This document shows positions 1 through 11,600 of a DNA stretch of 64,000 bases, in pieces. The stretch is taken from assembly GCA_032207245.1 (NCBI GenBank), contig CM063506.1:40378842-40442841 (forward strand), in the 5' to 3' direction. How positions within the stretch are numbered: position 1 is the stretch's first letter; each line of letters starts with the position of its first letter. The stretch is from Pardosa pseudoannulata (Eukaryota > Arthropoda > Arachnida > Araneae > Lycosidae). Below the pieces are notes generated by a model. The model saw nothing but the letters and a program-made list of their open reading frames with translations, searched no databases and was not told the DNA's origin. Position numbers and translations under genes: made by a program.

Positions 1-3
1 ACA

Positions 4-66
<63 letters not shown>

Positions 67-150
67 CATTTGTGCATATGGTTACTCTGAATTCCTCATG
101 AAATTTTGCATTGTGATTGAAGAAAATTGTTTGAAATAGAGCAGGGGGAT
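1..150. repeat. TA microsatellite and purine-rich flank
   Basis: A (TA)n run fills roughly positions 9-60. It is followed by AT-rich sequence ending in the purine-rich tract AGAGCAGGGGGAT at 138-150. That tract sits directly before a TGTTATAACACCC start and looks like the polypurine tract of an LTR element. No gene is visible. Confidence 0.7.
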
Positions 151-737
151 TGTTATAACACCCTGTTCTGGGGCGCTATACTTGCGTGGGACCTGCCCGC
201 CTAATGTACTGGGGCAGGTATGTTTCGACAGTGGTCACTGGGATGCATGTACTCAAATATATTTTCTCCGGAAACTTGGACGGACAACACAACATTTTAT
301 TTACATTTTTGCACACATGAAATAACAAATTTAAAAAAATCAAACATTAATGAGTCTCAGAGCCAATCCCAGCTAGATATTTTAAATAACCGAGCTTCGT
401 CTTTTTTCACATCAGCGTAGAGAGATGTTTCTCGGCTCGCATCTCTATCTCGACTCCCCAACTCTCTTACCTCCGCTGCCCGCTTGCAGATTCCTCCTTT
501 CTTCGGGGGTGGGTGGGTGGGGGGTGTCTGGAAACTTGAGCCCCGCCGAAGAGAGCACTTCCTCCTTCTCCAAGGCTCTGCAAAAACAAACCACGACACC
601 GAAAATCCTTATCGGCCCCCCTTCTGCCGGCCGGCTTCTTACTTCCCCCAAGAAATGCCATGTGGAAGGGGTCAAAATGGGGCGATTCTGCCGATGTCAT
701 CCAGAGCACACAAAGTCGTGGGTGCACATTCTTTACA
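151..737 (+). mobile_element. Probable LTR (3' LTR or solo LTR), + orientation
   Basis: The sequence starts TGTTATAACACCCTG after a polypurine-like tract. Its first ~75 bases match, in inverted orientation, the start of the LTR-like unit at 6156-6478, including a shared GGGACCTGCCCGCC block. Both units also share a GGACGGACAACACA stretch followed by TTTTATTTACA, which resembles a polyadenylation region. The right end is uncertain; ...TTCTTTACA at 737 is the best CA terminus I can see. Positions 430-720 are unusually GC-rich for this window. The short ORFs here overlap in three frames and are not credible genes. Confidence 0.45.
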
Positions 738-2390
738 GGGATATAGAACGTACTTTTCATTCTGAAGTAGGTTTTAACGCCATTTAATGCATTTTATTTT
801 TAATTACGGGCTAAAGTAATTCAAACATTTTAAATAACTTATTTTATGAGATAATGTTTAAAATAGGCTTTGAAATCATAAGTTTTAGGGCTTTTTAACG
901 AGATTTTCTTGATGAATAATGCAATTTTAAATTATTTTTATTTCTCTCTCTCTAATTTCGCTATTTCAGTCTCTGATTTACAGCATGTCAGACATGATTG
1001 AAGTAGTTTTTAAAATCAAAGGGGAAGGTATAAAATACTGATGTTGCTTCAATATTCTTGAATGATTAATTTGTTCTTATCTAAAATGCTATTTTTGCGG
1101 AATTCCAATAAATGTAATTTTTTCTGTCTTAAGCATACGTCTGTATTATATAAACTTGTTATTTTACATGTTATTCAATTTGATTACTTATGATTAATTT
1201 TGTTTTCTAGTTTAAAAGTTTTTCTTCTATCATTTAACTTAAAAATAGCGGTAATAAAAGGCTGCATTGTGCTATGATGCATATAGATAGCTCTGTCAAG
1301 CTGCATTCCATTAAAACTAAGGCATAAGGGCGACATTGTGCAAAACTGCATCAAAGTGAGAAAATCTAAAAATCTACCTCACTATTCTAGCTCAATGAAT
1401 TATTCGACAGGGACTATACGACATTATTGCGACAATTTATTAAAATTATGTTGGGGACTAGAGTTATAAATATAAAAAAGCCTCACTTTGAAAAGAATAC
1501 CTATTAAAAAATGTTATTGCTATTTTTCACTATGGTTACAAATAAACAATTATTACTAAAAGGATATATTTTAGTAATAAACTGTTTCCATAATCATTAT
1601 TACACAGTGATTATTACATTACTCTTTTCTAAAGTAAAGCTATGATTGTATATCCACTGAAAATTGCTTTAAAGAATCACAGCCCATCATTGTTTGCAAA
1701 TATTTAGCTGTAATATGATACTGATCTTTCAAAGCCGACATAATTAAGCACTCTATTTAGTAGCTCCATTACTTGCTTAGCACTTGCTACACTTTTAGTG
1801 TCAATCTTGGCAACTTCTGTAAAATTCGTCCTGAATTCCGAACTTTGATTATATCAGGACCAGAATATTGTTTTACACATTCCTAGTATGCATCACATTT
1901 AAGTGTTACTGATGGATCATCAAATTCTAGAAAACTTTTGAGAATGCTACTGTCATTAATATTCAGTTCATCCATTTGTTACAGATCAAACACCATTCGA
2001 TCAGCCGTCATGAAGTTCAAATCTGGATGACAAAACAGGTACATCGTTTTATGGAGAAATTCAGTTATGGGTCATAGGGTTCAATTAGGTTACCGTTTTG
2101 TGAAAACATATCTTGTTCCTTTCTCACATATAAGGAAAGGCGGAAGAAAAGATTGACAAATTTGTCTTATCCCATAACTAAGAAAAGGGTGAAAGAGAGG
2201 ATAGCAAACTGACTTAGTTAGTCTTAGAATCAAAAGTAAAGTCTTGGTAAAAGTAAAATTATAAAGGAAAATGGGAATTAAGAGGACGATGGTAGATTAT
2301 GTAAAATTTCGCATTTTTCATACTTTATCAAATGTAAAGCTTCATACAGAACTACATTGAGCATAGTTTCGTGAACATTTATTGTGTATT
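738..2390. other. AT-rich 5' flank of PSMB4, with one degenerate ORF
   Basis: Upstream sequence of the proteasome gene. It contains no recognisable RNA gene or intact ORF. The only coding-like trace is the broken minus-strand reading frame at about 1690-2075, listed separately. No TATA box can be assigned with confidence in such AT-rich DNA. Confidence 0.5.
1690..2075 (-). pseudogene. Degenerate unrecognised ORF remnant
   Basis: Read on the minus strand from about 2075, a protein-like stretch begins TEFLHKTMYLFCHPDLNFMT. It continues through DDPSVTLKCDAY, has an in-frame stop, then ECVKQYSGPDIIKVRNSGRI. After a frameshift it goes on with VASAKQVMELLNRVLNYVGF. Composition is protein-like rather than random translation of AT-rich DNA, but stops and a frameshift show it is dead. 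I do not recognise the family. A transposon ORF or a processed pseudogene are both possible. Confidence 0.35.
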
Positions 2391-2492
2391 ATGTGGAGTC
2401 AAAACTGTGTGGTGGCGCTGGCAATTGTGATTGAAAGCAGAAGGATAACTGCAACTCAATTTATTAAGTTTACATTATTTTATATTGTCATC

Positions 2493-2620
2493 ATGGCGCT
2501 TGAGTTTCAAGGCGGTTGTTCTTCTACTTTATTTTGCAAAGATGTGGATAATATGCTTCCATTTAATTCCCACTCTGTGTGGAATTTTGCAGCCCATGAT
2601 CCTATTAGGAAAAGATCTGC
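2493..2620 (+). CDS. PSMB4: PSMB4 exon 1 (propeptide)
   Basis: Encodes [11 protein letters not shown]... to ...RKRSA. It ends with two bases of a codon at the strong donor GTATGT at 2621. This region is poorly conserved in the family, and the length (~42 residues here) fits the propeptide. Confidence 0.88.
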
Positions 2621-5600
2621 GTATGTATAGTTTTTTTTAATATATGTATATAACAGTATTCATCCGGTATGAAATGTTTCACATTTAGAAATTGTTCTGT
2701 TTAAAAGTTTATACCGTCTATTATAATGTTTAAATCCAAAAGGCAGTTCATATTTTAGTCAAGGTCTATGGTTTAATAAAATTGATTACTGTTTAAAAAA
2801 TGTTTGTTTTAAAGTTTTAGGGGTTTTTTATTGCTACTATCGTTTTTAAACTTTCGTGCCATTGGCTTGTTAAATAATTGAGGTATTATCTAAAACACAT
2901 TAGAACTCCTATAGTCGTTTTTTTCCTTTTAAATTGGTGTATTAGGGTGTATTTTAACATCTAAATTATTTTGTTCAATTGCATACATTGTAGGTTTATT
3001 AAAATGTCCCAACAAAAATTAGAGCCCCCTAAATTGTACACATTGGCCAATTTAAATCCCTTGTATTTGTGTAAAATACTTGCATCCTAGAGTTACCTGA
3101 AAGTTAAGAATACAATGGTGTGTCTAATTTATATTACAAACATGTAATATTTTGTTATGTGTGAAATCATAAATTGATTAACTTTACCCTTTAATAATTA
3201 TGCCTTTTTCTCCTAGGGCAGCTAATTGCATAGCATTTTTTTTTTCACAGTTGTGTGATTTTGTTTCATTTCACAAACAAATTTGTATCTTATTTTTTTC
3301 TTTAAAAATGTATGTTTTCTCTAATTCTTAGAAGATTTAAAAAAATGCATTTTTTACACTTTTAGGGGAAAAAATTCCCTGAGCAAATTTCTGAAACAAA
3401 TCTTAATAATGTAAATTTTTCTCAACTATTCTTTTAAAGATAAAGCTTTTTATTTGATACAGGGTATTAATGTCATTAAAAAAAATTTTGTTCCTAAATT
3501 TCTATTTTGTTCTAGATGTGCTGTATACTTTGTTTCTTAACCTTTTATAAAAAAAAAAAAAAAAAATTGAATAGGAGGAAATCATGGAAAACACAAGGTA
3601 TTCTCATACTTTAGACTGTTAGTAATTTATATAAATATATTTTTTATATTTAGGAGACCTATGGTTACTGGAGCATCAGTTTTAGGAATATCATTCGATG
3701 AAGGTGTATTAATCTGTGCAGATACTTTAGGCTCTTATGGATCAATGGCACGATTCTTAAACTGTAGAAGAGTTATGAAAGTTAATGAGCAAACTCTTCT
3801 TGGAGTTGGTGGTGATGTGGCTGATTTTCAGTATTTGCAGTCTGTTATTGAGCAGTCTGTGTAAGTATTGTAATAACATTTCTATGAATTTGTATTGACT
3901 AGTAATTGTTTTTAATTTGAGATCGGTTTGGTCATTTTGCCAGCAAAATGGTATTTTTGCCAGGACAGTGGCAAAAATGGCAAAATCTAGAAAAATTGGC
4001 TGGATTTTAAAAATGTACAAAATAATTAATAACAAAATAATAATTTTGTATATAATACATTTGAGACTTAAATCAGAATATTAATTAGGTATCTCATTAG
4101 TATTAATTTGACAATTTAAACAAATTAAAATAATTTTCATTGATGTTAGCAATGAAAATACAATATTCTATTTTTGTAAATAAATGGATGTTTGTAAATA
4201 ATGTAATGGAGGCATGAGAGAAAAAATATTTTCTTTATTTATCAATTTAATATAGTAATGTTGTCTTTAATTTTAATGTGTATATATACATATATAAGAT
4301 ATATATATATATATATTATATAAGTACTAAAAACATTTAAACCTACAGTTTGAAGGGAAATAGACTAATAATTACATTAAACACAACATTGCACATAAAA
4401 ACTTGCAAAATCAATCTTCATTTTATGTTTTTTTTTTTTTTTTTTTATCTCTAGGTAGTATAACTTTAGATTTAGATTACTGTTTCAATAACACATTGAA
4501 TATTCTGTGTTAAAAACATTATGTATTTTTAGATTAGAGTTAAAATTAGTAAAAGTCAAAATAGTTACATCCCCATAAATAAAACATATCAATTTTTGCC
4601 AGGAGGTTTTTTACCGGTTTTTTCCACCTTTGATAAAAATGTGCCAACCCTAATTTGAGATTACTCATGCTGGTTTTTTTATATGTTGTTACCCTCTAGA
4701 TTTTGGGATCACCCCAAAACTGTTAAGATGTTTATTTTCTTTTGATAAATTTCTTCAGGTAATCAGAAAATTTATTCAATTAGGCAAATAAAGAAATTAT
4801 GTATTGAATGAAATGACACTTATAAAGTGAAGCTCCAATAATTTCAATTTAAAATGGATAATTTTACAAATAAACATATAAAATTAAAAAGCATAAGTAG
4901 ATAAAAAAAAATTATTAATCTATAAATATATTATTAGTAGTAGATTTATTAATAAGTTTCAACCATTTGTGTATCAAAAAACATTTTTCTTCCTGCAAAT
5001 ACAAAAGCAGGTTTTGTATCTTTCCTAGGGGAAAAATCGTGCTTCATCATTTTGATGGATTGAATGTTTCTTATAAACTTTCAATTAGGAATATAATGGT
5101 TATCTGGCCTTCATCCAGCATATCTGGATAATATATCAGATAATTGGCAGTAGCCGGATATTATGATTATACAGCAATACACACGGCTAAAAATTATACA
5201 TTGAGAAATAAGATAAATATAACAAAAAAAATTTTAAACAATATACTATATGTAACAATACACAAGTATTTTGGAGCATTATGAAAAAAAGAAAAGAGCT
5301 TTATGGAAAAAAAATTAAGTTTATTCATTACAAAAAATCATTAATCATTCTTTTTCAGTCTCAACTGCAAAATTGTGTTATTGCATCTGAGAACACAAAA
5401 GACATCAGCATTAGCAATTTGAAAATAATTTTTTTTTAAAAAAATCAGATTTATATATTTAAATCAGATGATTTTTTCTGAATTCTAATTTTAGTTACTG
5501 TTGTGTTTTTATATTTTTTGTAATATACATGAAATAGTTTGTTATAAGTAACAACTGATCTATCTAGTATAATCTACACACTGATTACCTAAAATTAAAT

Positions 5601-8600
5601 ACATAAATTTTAATCTAAAAACATTTTATTTTGTAATTGGATGATGCAAACTAAATAAGATGTAAATTTAAAGAACAAATTAAATATTCATTTAATGCAA
5701 ACTATTTATTAACAAAAAATTCACAATTATTTCAATATTTTTAAGCAACAAATAATGGATTTAACTGTTTCAATAAAAACACTAGTTTCGATGTCATATC
5801 CACTCCTAATTGGTTACAAAGGCTAGAATGAAGAATACCAAAAGAAGAAAACTGTCTTTCCGTTCTAGCAGGTAATGTGACGGCTGCTGTTATTTGGTAG
5901 ACAAACTGGATTTCAAGTTCTGTAATACTCTCTTTACCCCCCATTACATACAATTCCACTAGTCATAACTAGTCATTGTACCTCTTCTACACTGATAACA
6001 AGAAATTCAGACATACTATCTATTTACACTTACTTATTGGTATTTCTGTGCTGACTGATTCCCAATTCTCCTGTCTTTCGAATGTAGGTTTTAAGAGAAG
6101 TAAAAAAAGATTTAAATCAACGATTTTTTTTTTATAATCAACTAATTTTAATCACTGCAAGAGGGCAGTGGGATTCAGGCCTGTGACTGGGCGACATCTC
6201 TTGTTTTGATGTGAGAGACCACGACAGTTTTGTGTTTGGACTTAAAAATATGCTTGGTTTATTCTTTCTGATTCATGCAGGTGCTGAGGTTCTAAATATG
6301 TCATTTTGATTTTCTTTCATTTTTCGTCAATTTTGTTTTGTAAATAAAATGTGTGTTGTCCGTCTAAGCCTTTTGAGCCTTATTTTGGGTTATGCATCTC
6401 AGCGATAGTCAGTGAACATACCTGCCCCAGTAAAGTAGGCGGGCAGGTCCCACGCAAGAACAGGGTGTTATTACAACATGATCCCCGGAGTGGGGGGTGG
6501 GTCATTACAATTACCTCTAGTCTTAATATATACATGATATGCAATACAGACTTCACAAAACATTAATATATAATCACTTGTAATCATCGTTAGCAGAGAC
6601 CCAGAAAACTTGTAAATCTGTGCAATTATGCCCACACAGATTTTGTTTTTGACTCAAGAAATTTGAGTATCTGCTGTAACAATCATAAGTTTAAGCCTTT
6701 TTATTATAATTGTTCATGCTTTTTCTATTCTCTATCTGCAGTTCACTGTTCATGTGAAAGAATCAATTATATTAGAGATAAAAGGAATAGACATTTTTCA
6801 TTGCATTATAAGTAAAAAATGGGTTTTATACATTTTTGACATGACGATAAAAACTGTCATACATCCTAAAACTTGCCATCTCTATTCATTTTTTGCTTCC
6901 TGTTTTAAAACTTCAATCCTCTGTTATAGCTTTATTGTATATGTGAATACTACTAATAGATTGCTATTTCTAGATTTAATATTGTTTTAAATATATTTAA
7001 ATAATATTTGATTTTTAATAATTTTGATAAAATTGTTTTATAGGATTGATGATGAGTGTTTGAATGACGGATTCAGTTTAAAACCCAAATCGCTTCATTG
7101 CTGGTTAACCCGAACATTGTATAACAGGTATGATGGTATAATTATTATATTTTGGAATTAAATGATTTTCACTATTCCTGTTTAAATATCTTTATTTTCT
7201 TGCTTTTCTTAGGCGATCTCAGTTTGATCCTTTATGGAATGTGTTTGCAGTTGGAGGCATGCAAGATGGTGTCCCGTAAGTTATTGATTATGAAAAATAT
7301 TTTTTATTTAGTTTGTATTGTTGTATTTTTTCTTGTGGTAAAATATTTCACACAGTTACATACCCTCCAACTGCTTTGGATTGCTATGGTAGATGCAGAG
7401 TAATTACTGAATTATGCATCAGTAAAAAGATGTGAAAAGTCACAATTTTCTTGGCATATTTCTACAAAATGTGCAAAACAGCCTAATTCAAATGCATGTT
7501 TTCTTTTATGTACACACTTTTTTCATACAATCTAATAAATAATTATGAAATTATCATGAGACCAATTGTCTGCTACAACCATTTGATTAGCTATGTTTAC
7601 CTTTATTTTTCCATAAATGTGTTTAGTGAATTTTTTTTCTTTGCATATTCTGTTCTGTTACACTTTAATTTGATTGGTCATTCTTATATCCAAAGATCAT
7701 TTAAGGAGACTTTGTATATCCATCAAAAATTTTTTTTTAAATTTAAGGTTGTTTTGTTAAATTCCTACCTATCCTAAAAGAATATTGCATATGTAGATGA
7801 CACTCCAAAATGTTTTTAAGATAAACTATTAAAGAAAAAAAATCTTAAATTATTTTCTTGTTTATTTTTTAAAGCCTCTGCTATCTCAGATGTTTTTTGA
7901 AACTTTTATGTTTAATATAAATTTTACGATAAATCACAACTTGAAAAAATGCATGTTATAATTTTTTTTTGGTATTTTATAGAAAAAAATAAGGTATATG
8001 CAAAACACAATAACTCCAAAATAAATAATGCTATCACTGTTTTATAAAATGTGTAGTGTTTCTAATTCTATGTTTCAGGGAATAGACTTGTGGTAAAGGC
8101 AATTCATGAATTAAATAATTGTAGATACCAAATTATTTTGTAACTTCAATTCTAGTCTATACCCTGGATATATATTTATATAACACATACTTTAACTAGG
8201 TATTTGACCTAAATTTTTTCAGTCATGTTTTTTGGTAAGCAAAATTACACAAAAATCAATTTTGAGTAAAATAAATAAACAATGTACTGGAAAAGTTATA
8301 TATAAACAATTATAATACCATAAAATACCTTTGTTAATTTGCCGGTCGATCACGCTGTTTCTTTGTCCAGTAGTCCGTCACACCCTAGTCATTGGGATAT
8401 GACTTTGCTTGGGTCTTGTATAAGAAGGTATAGAGACAAAAATAATCAGCCATAGAGGATTAAACTTAACAAGGGTTTGATTTATATAAAACCAGAAAGA
8501 AACGTTTAAGGAACAATAAACTCAAATGCTGATATAACATATCGTCCAGAGAGGAGTTCATTATACATTCAACCTTCTCTCTTAAAAGTTCAGCCAATGG

Positions 8601-11600
8601 TACCCTCCTGTTTCTTCTTTTCCAAACAGGAAACCTCAGTTTTAGGGGAGATCGACCCCTCCCCCTGCTTTGACCCTTGTCCTTGGGGTAGCCGAAACGC
8701 CCTTTGGCATGCAGCCGACTCGATCACACAAAGCACAATTTCTTTTCTCTGTCGGTGCGTTGACAAAAATGGCAAACTTGACGCTGTTACCTACCACTGT
8801 TACAAGTGTGAGATAGATAACTAAGTTATTGGTATAGATAGAAAAAAGGTTGTTTGCAGTGGAAGCTTAAAAAATAAAGACGGCTAGAGCAAATAATAAC
8901 TAACTTTTTAATGGAACATACCAGTCTTGGTATCTGTACAAAATAAGGTTGCTACTCACAAACCTTCTTAAAAGAAAAACATACTTGACAAAAACCTTGA
9001 TAGATCATGCAGCGGTAAAAAAATGCTAGTCCAACTGCAGTAGTATTTAAACACGGTTCCACAGGTCTGCCTCCTTGGCTGTGTGCAGCAGGCATTTCTG
9101 CTTCACCTCGAACTTGAACTACTTCACCGGGCGAAAACATCGGCTTTTATATCTGCCGGGTTAACATCTCCGCCGACCTCCATCTTCCAGCATTCTTGCT
9201 CGTCGCTCTGCTCACCATGACGTGAGCATGCTCATCGTCGACACATCATGTTCATGTGCTATTTTCGTGATGCACGCTTCATCTGCCTTGTCTTTAAGGT
9301 GAGGGATAAGTTGAAATATTGGTTTAAAAAATAAAAGGGAAATTTACAAGTATTTAATATTTCCTAACAGTGGCCCGCCTCACATGCCTTCAAGACTTAA
9401 AATAATTGCTTTCGACTTTCTCGAGTCTTTCACATTATGTGAAATATATTTTGAGATCGATGTTCCAAAAACATTTTCTAAAAGAAATTTAACTTATTCT
9501 TTTCCTACATGAAAATTTTGTTAATAAATGTTTGTAAACCAACTTTAGGCAACGGTTTTGTAAAGACATCTGCAAAGTTACTTTTAGTGTTTATGTACTT
9601 TAAAGTAATCAACTTATCTTTAATTAAATTCTTTACGAAATGGTATTTAACATGCTTAGAGTGGGTATTTTCAATAGGTGAATTTGAAAAGTCAATGGTA
9701 GCCCTATTATCACAAAACAGCACTGCTCACCGAAAAGATTGAATTTGCATTACCCGGGCACACCATACCAGTTCTTTGACAGCTATGGTGAGAGCAATGA
9801 ACTCAGCCTCAAATGTCGATAAAGCTATGCACTTTTGCTTGAATGTCCTCCAACCAATTGGTTCATTTTCAAAGAACAAAATGAGTCTGCCCATTGAGAC
9901 TGTCGTCTCGATTAGCTGCAAAGTCAGCTTTGCTGAAACAGTTTATATTTAATTCATTTAAATAAACTTCATTAGAGAGTTTTAATTTCAAATCTCGTGT
10001 TTGATAAACATAACCTAAAATTTTCAATAGAAGATTCCAATGTACTATTCCAGGATTAGACTGAAATTGTGAAAATATATTAACGGCAAAGCTGATATCA
10101 GGTCTTGTACAGCTTGCCAGAAATAATAAACACCCGATCAAGTTCCTATATGGATATCTCTGCATTTGTTGTTTTTCAGCTTCATTCTTGGACATTGGTC
10201 TTTTGATAAGATAATACCTGGGGCAATAGGTAAAGATACCTTTGGAATCTTATATTCTTGAAATCTCTTGTATATTATATTAATATATTCGGTTTGGTGG
10301 ATGTACAACTGGCTGTCCACCTCCTAAAAACTAACCCCTAATAGTTTAGAAGTCCTACCCAAAATTTTTAAATCAAATTTTTTGCCTAATTTACTTATTG
10401 TTTCGTTTAACACAAACTTATTTCTTCTGAATAGCACAATGTCGTCTACGTATAAAAGTAATAAAACATCAGATTCAAGTACATACGTACAATTGGCCCA
10501 TTCTAATTTTTGGAATTTCAACTCTTCAAGGCTGTCATGCATTTCCCCAAACCATTCTCTACCATTTTGGTGGAGACTGTATGCCTTCTCTAGGCATCAA
10601 ACGTAATGGGGTGTTTTGGAATTTTTATACCCTGGGGGTTGATCTATATAAACTATTTCATTTAAAGAAGCATGTAGGTAAGCAGATTTTACATCTAACT
10701 GGTAGTAGTACCACTTGTACTGAGAAACTAAAACTGAGAAAAACAATCTTATAGTAAAATTGACAACAGGGCTAAAAACTTCATTATTATCGATACCCTT
10801 TCGTGATCGAAAGCCTTGAGCTACTAAACGAGCTTTATACTTAATGATCTTGCCTTCCTCATTTTGTTTAACTCCGTATACCTATCGACATCCAATCACT
10901 TTTCTGTTCTCAGGTTTAGGAACTAGTTTCCACATACTGTGATTCATGATAATTTCAATCTCCTCGTTCATCGCCTGCTGCCAGTTTTTTGACTGTGTAG
11001 ATTTCATGGTTTCGCCGTAGCTCTCAGGAATTTCAATTGCTAGTCAGGATCTTTAGAATTAGAATAGGGCGGCCGATAAGGGCACCAGCACTGCGGCCTG
11101 AGACCTATTGTACTGAAAAGGCCCCCATTCGTTAGAACAAAGAGTTCCAGTACAAGGTTAAGAAAAATTAACCATTAGATCTCAGAGAGACCAATAGTTC
11201 AGATAAATCTCAGCAGAAATTTAACCGGGATGTTGAACAGCTCTCATGGCTCGATGAAGTGATAACCAAGAAATTCAAATCTCTTGGCACAGTAGTAGTC
11301 ACATTCACACAAAATATGTGAACTCTCCTCCGCCATATGGCATCCCCTACATACTGGGCTATCCGTAATGCCAATAATGTTGAGGTGCCTCTTAAGGCAA
11401 CAATGGCCACCCTTAGCTCTTTTCTACTGAGCTTAAGTAGCTCATTAGCCCTCATCCAGGGATAACCCTGGTTAAGCTCCTTCGCCTGCCTTTGATTACC
11501 AGAATCAAGCCAGACCTTATAAGTCTCCCATTAGAAGGTCCCTTACGGTCCTTCTCACTGCATTATGAGGAAGACCAAGTACTGGTTTTGCCCAATGAAG

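Noticed and set aside
425..787. ORFs in the GC-rich 430-780 region
   Set aside because: Several short frames overlap on both strands without a domain or splice context. The region is better explained as part of an LTR.
2391..2492. N-terminal extension of PSMB4 from the in-frame ATG at 2391
   Set aside because: It would add 34 residues that are not expected for the family. The ATG at 2493 has the better start context and gives the normal length.
8590..8824. ORFs over 8.6-8.8 kb and 24.07-24.38 kb
   Set aside because: They lie in the ~310-bp repeated unit, are not conserved as frames between the copies, and show no domain.
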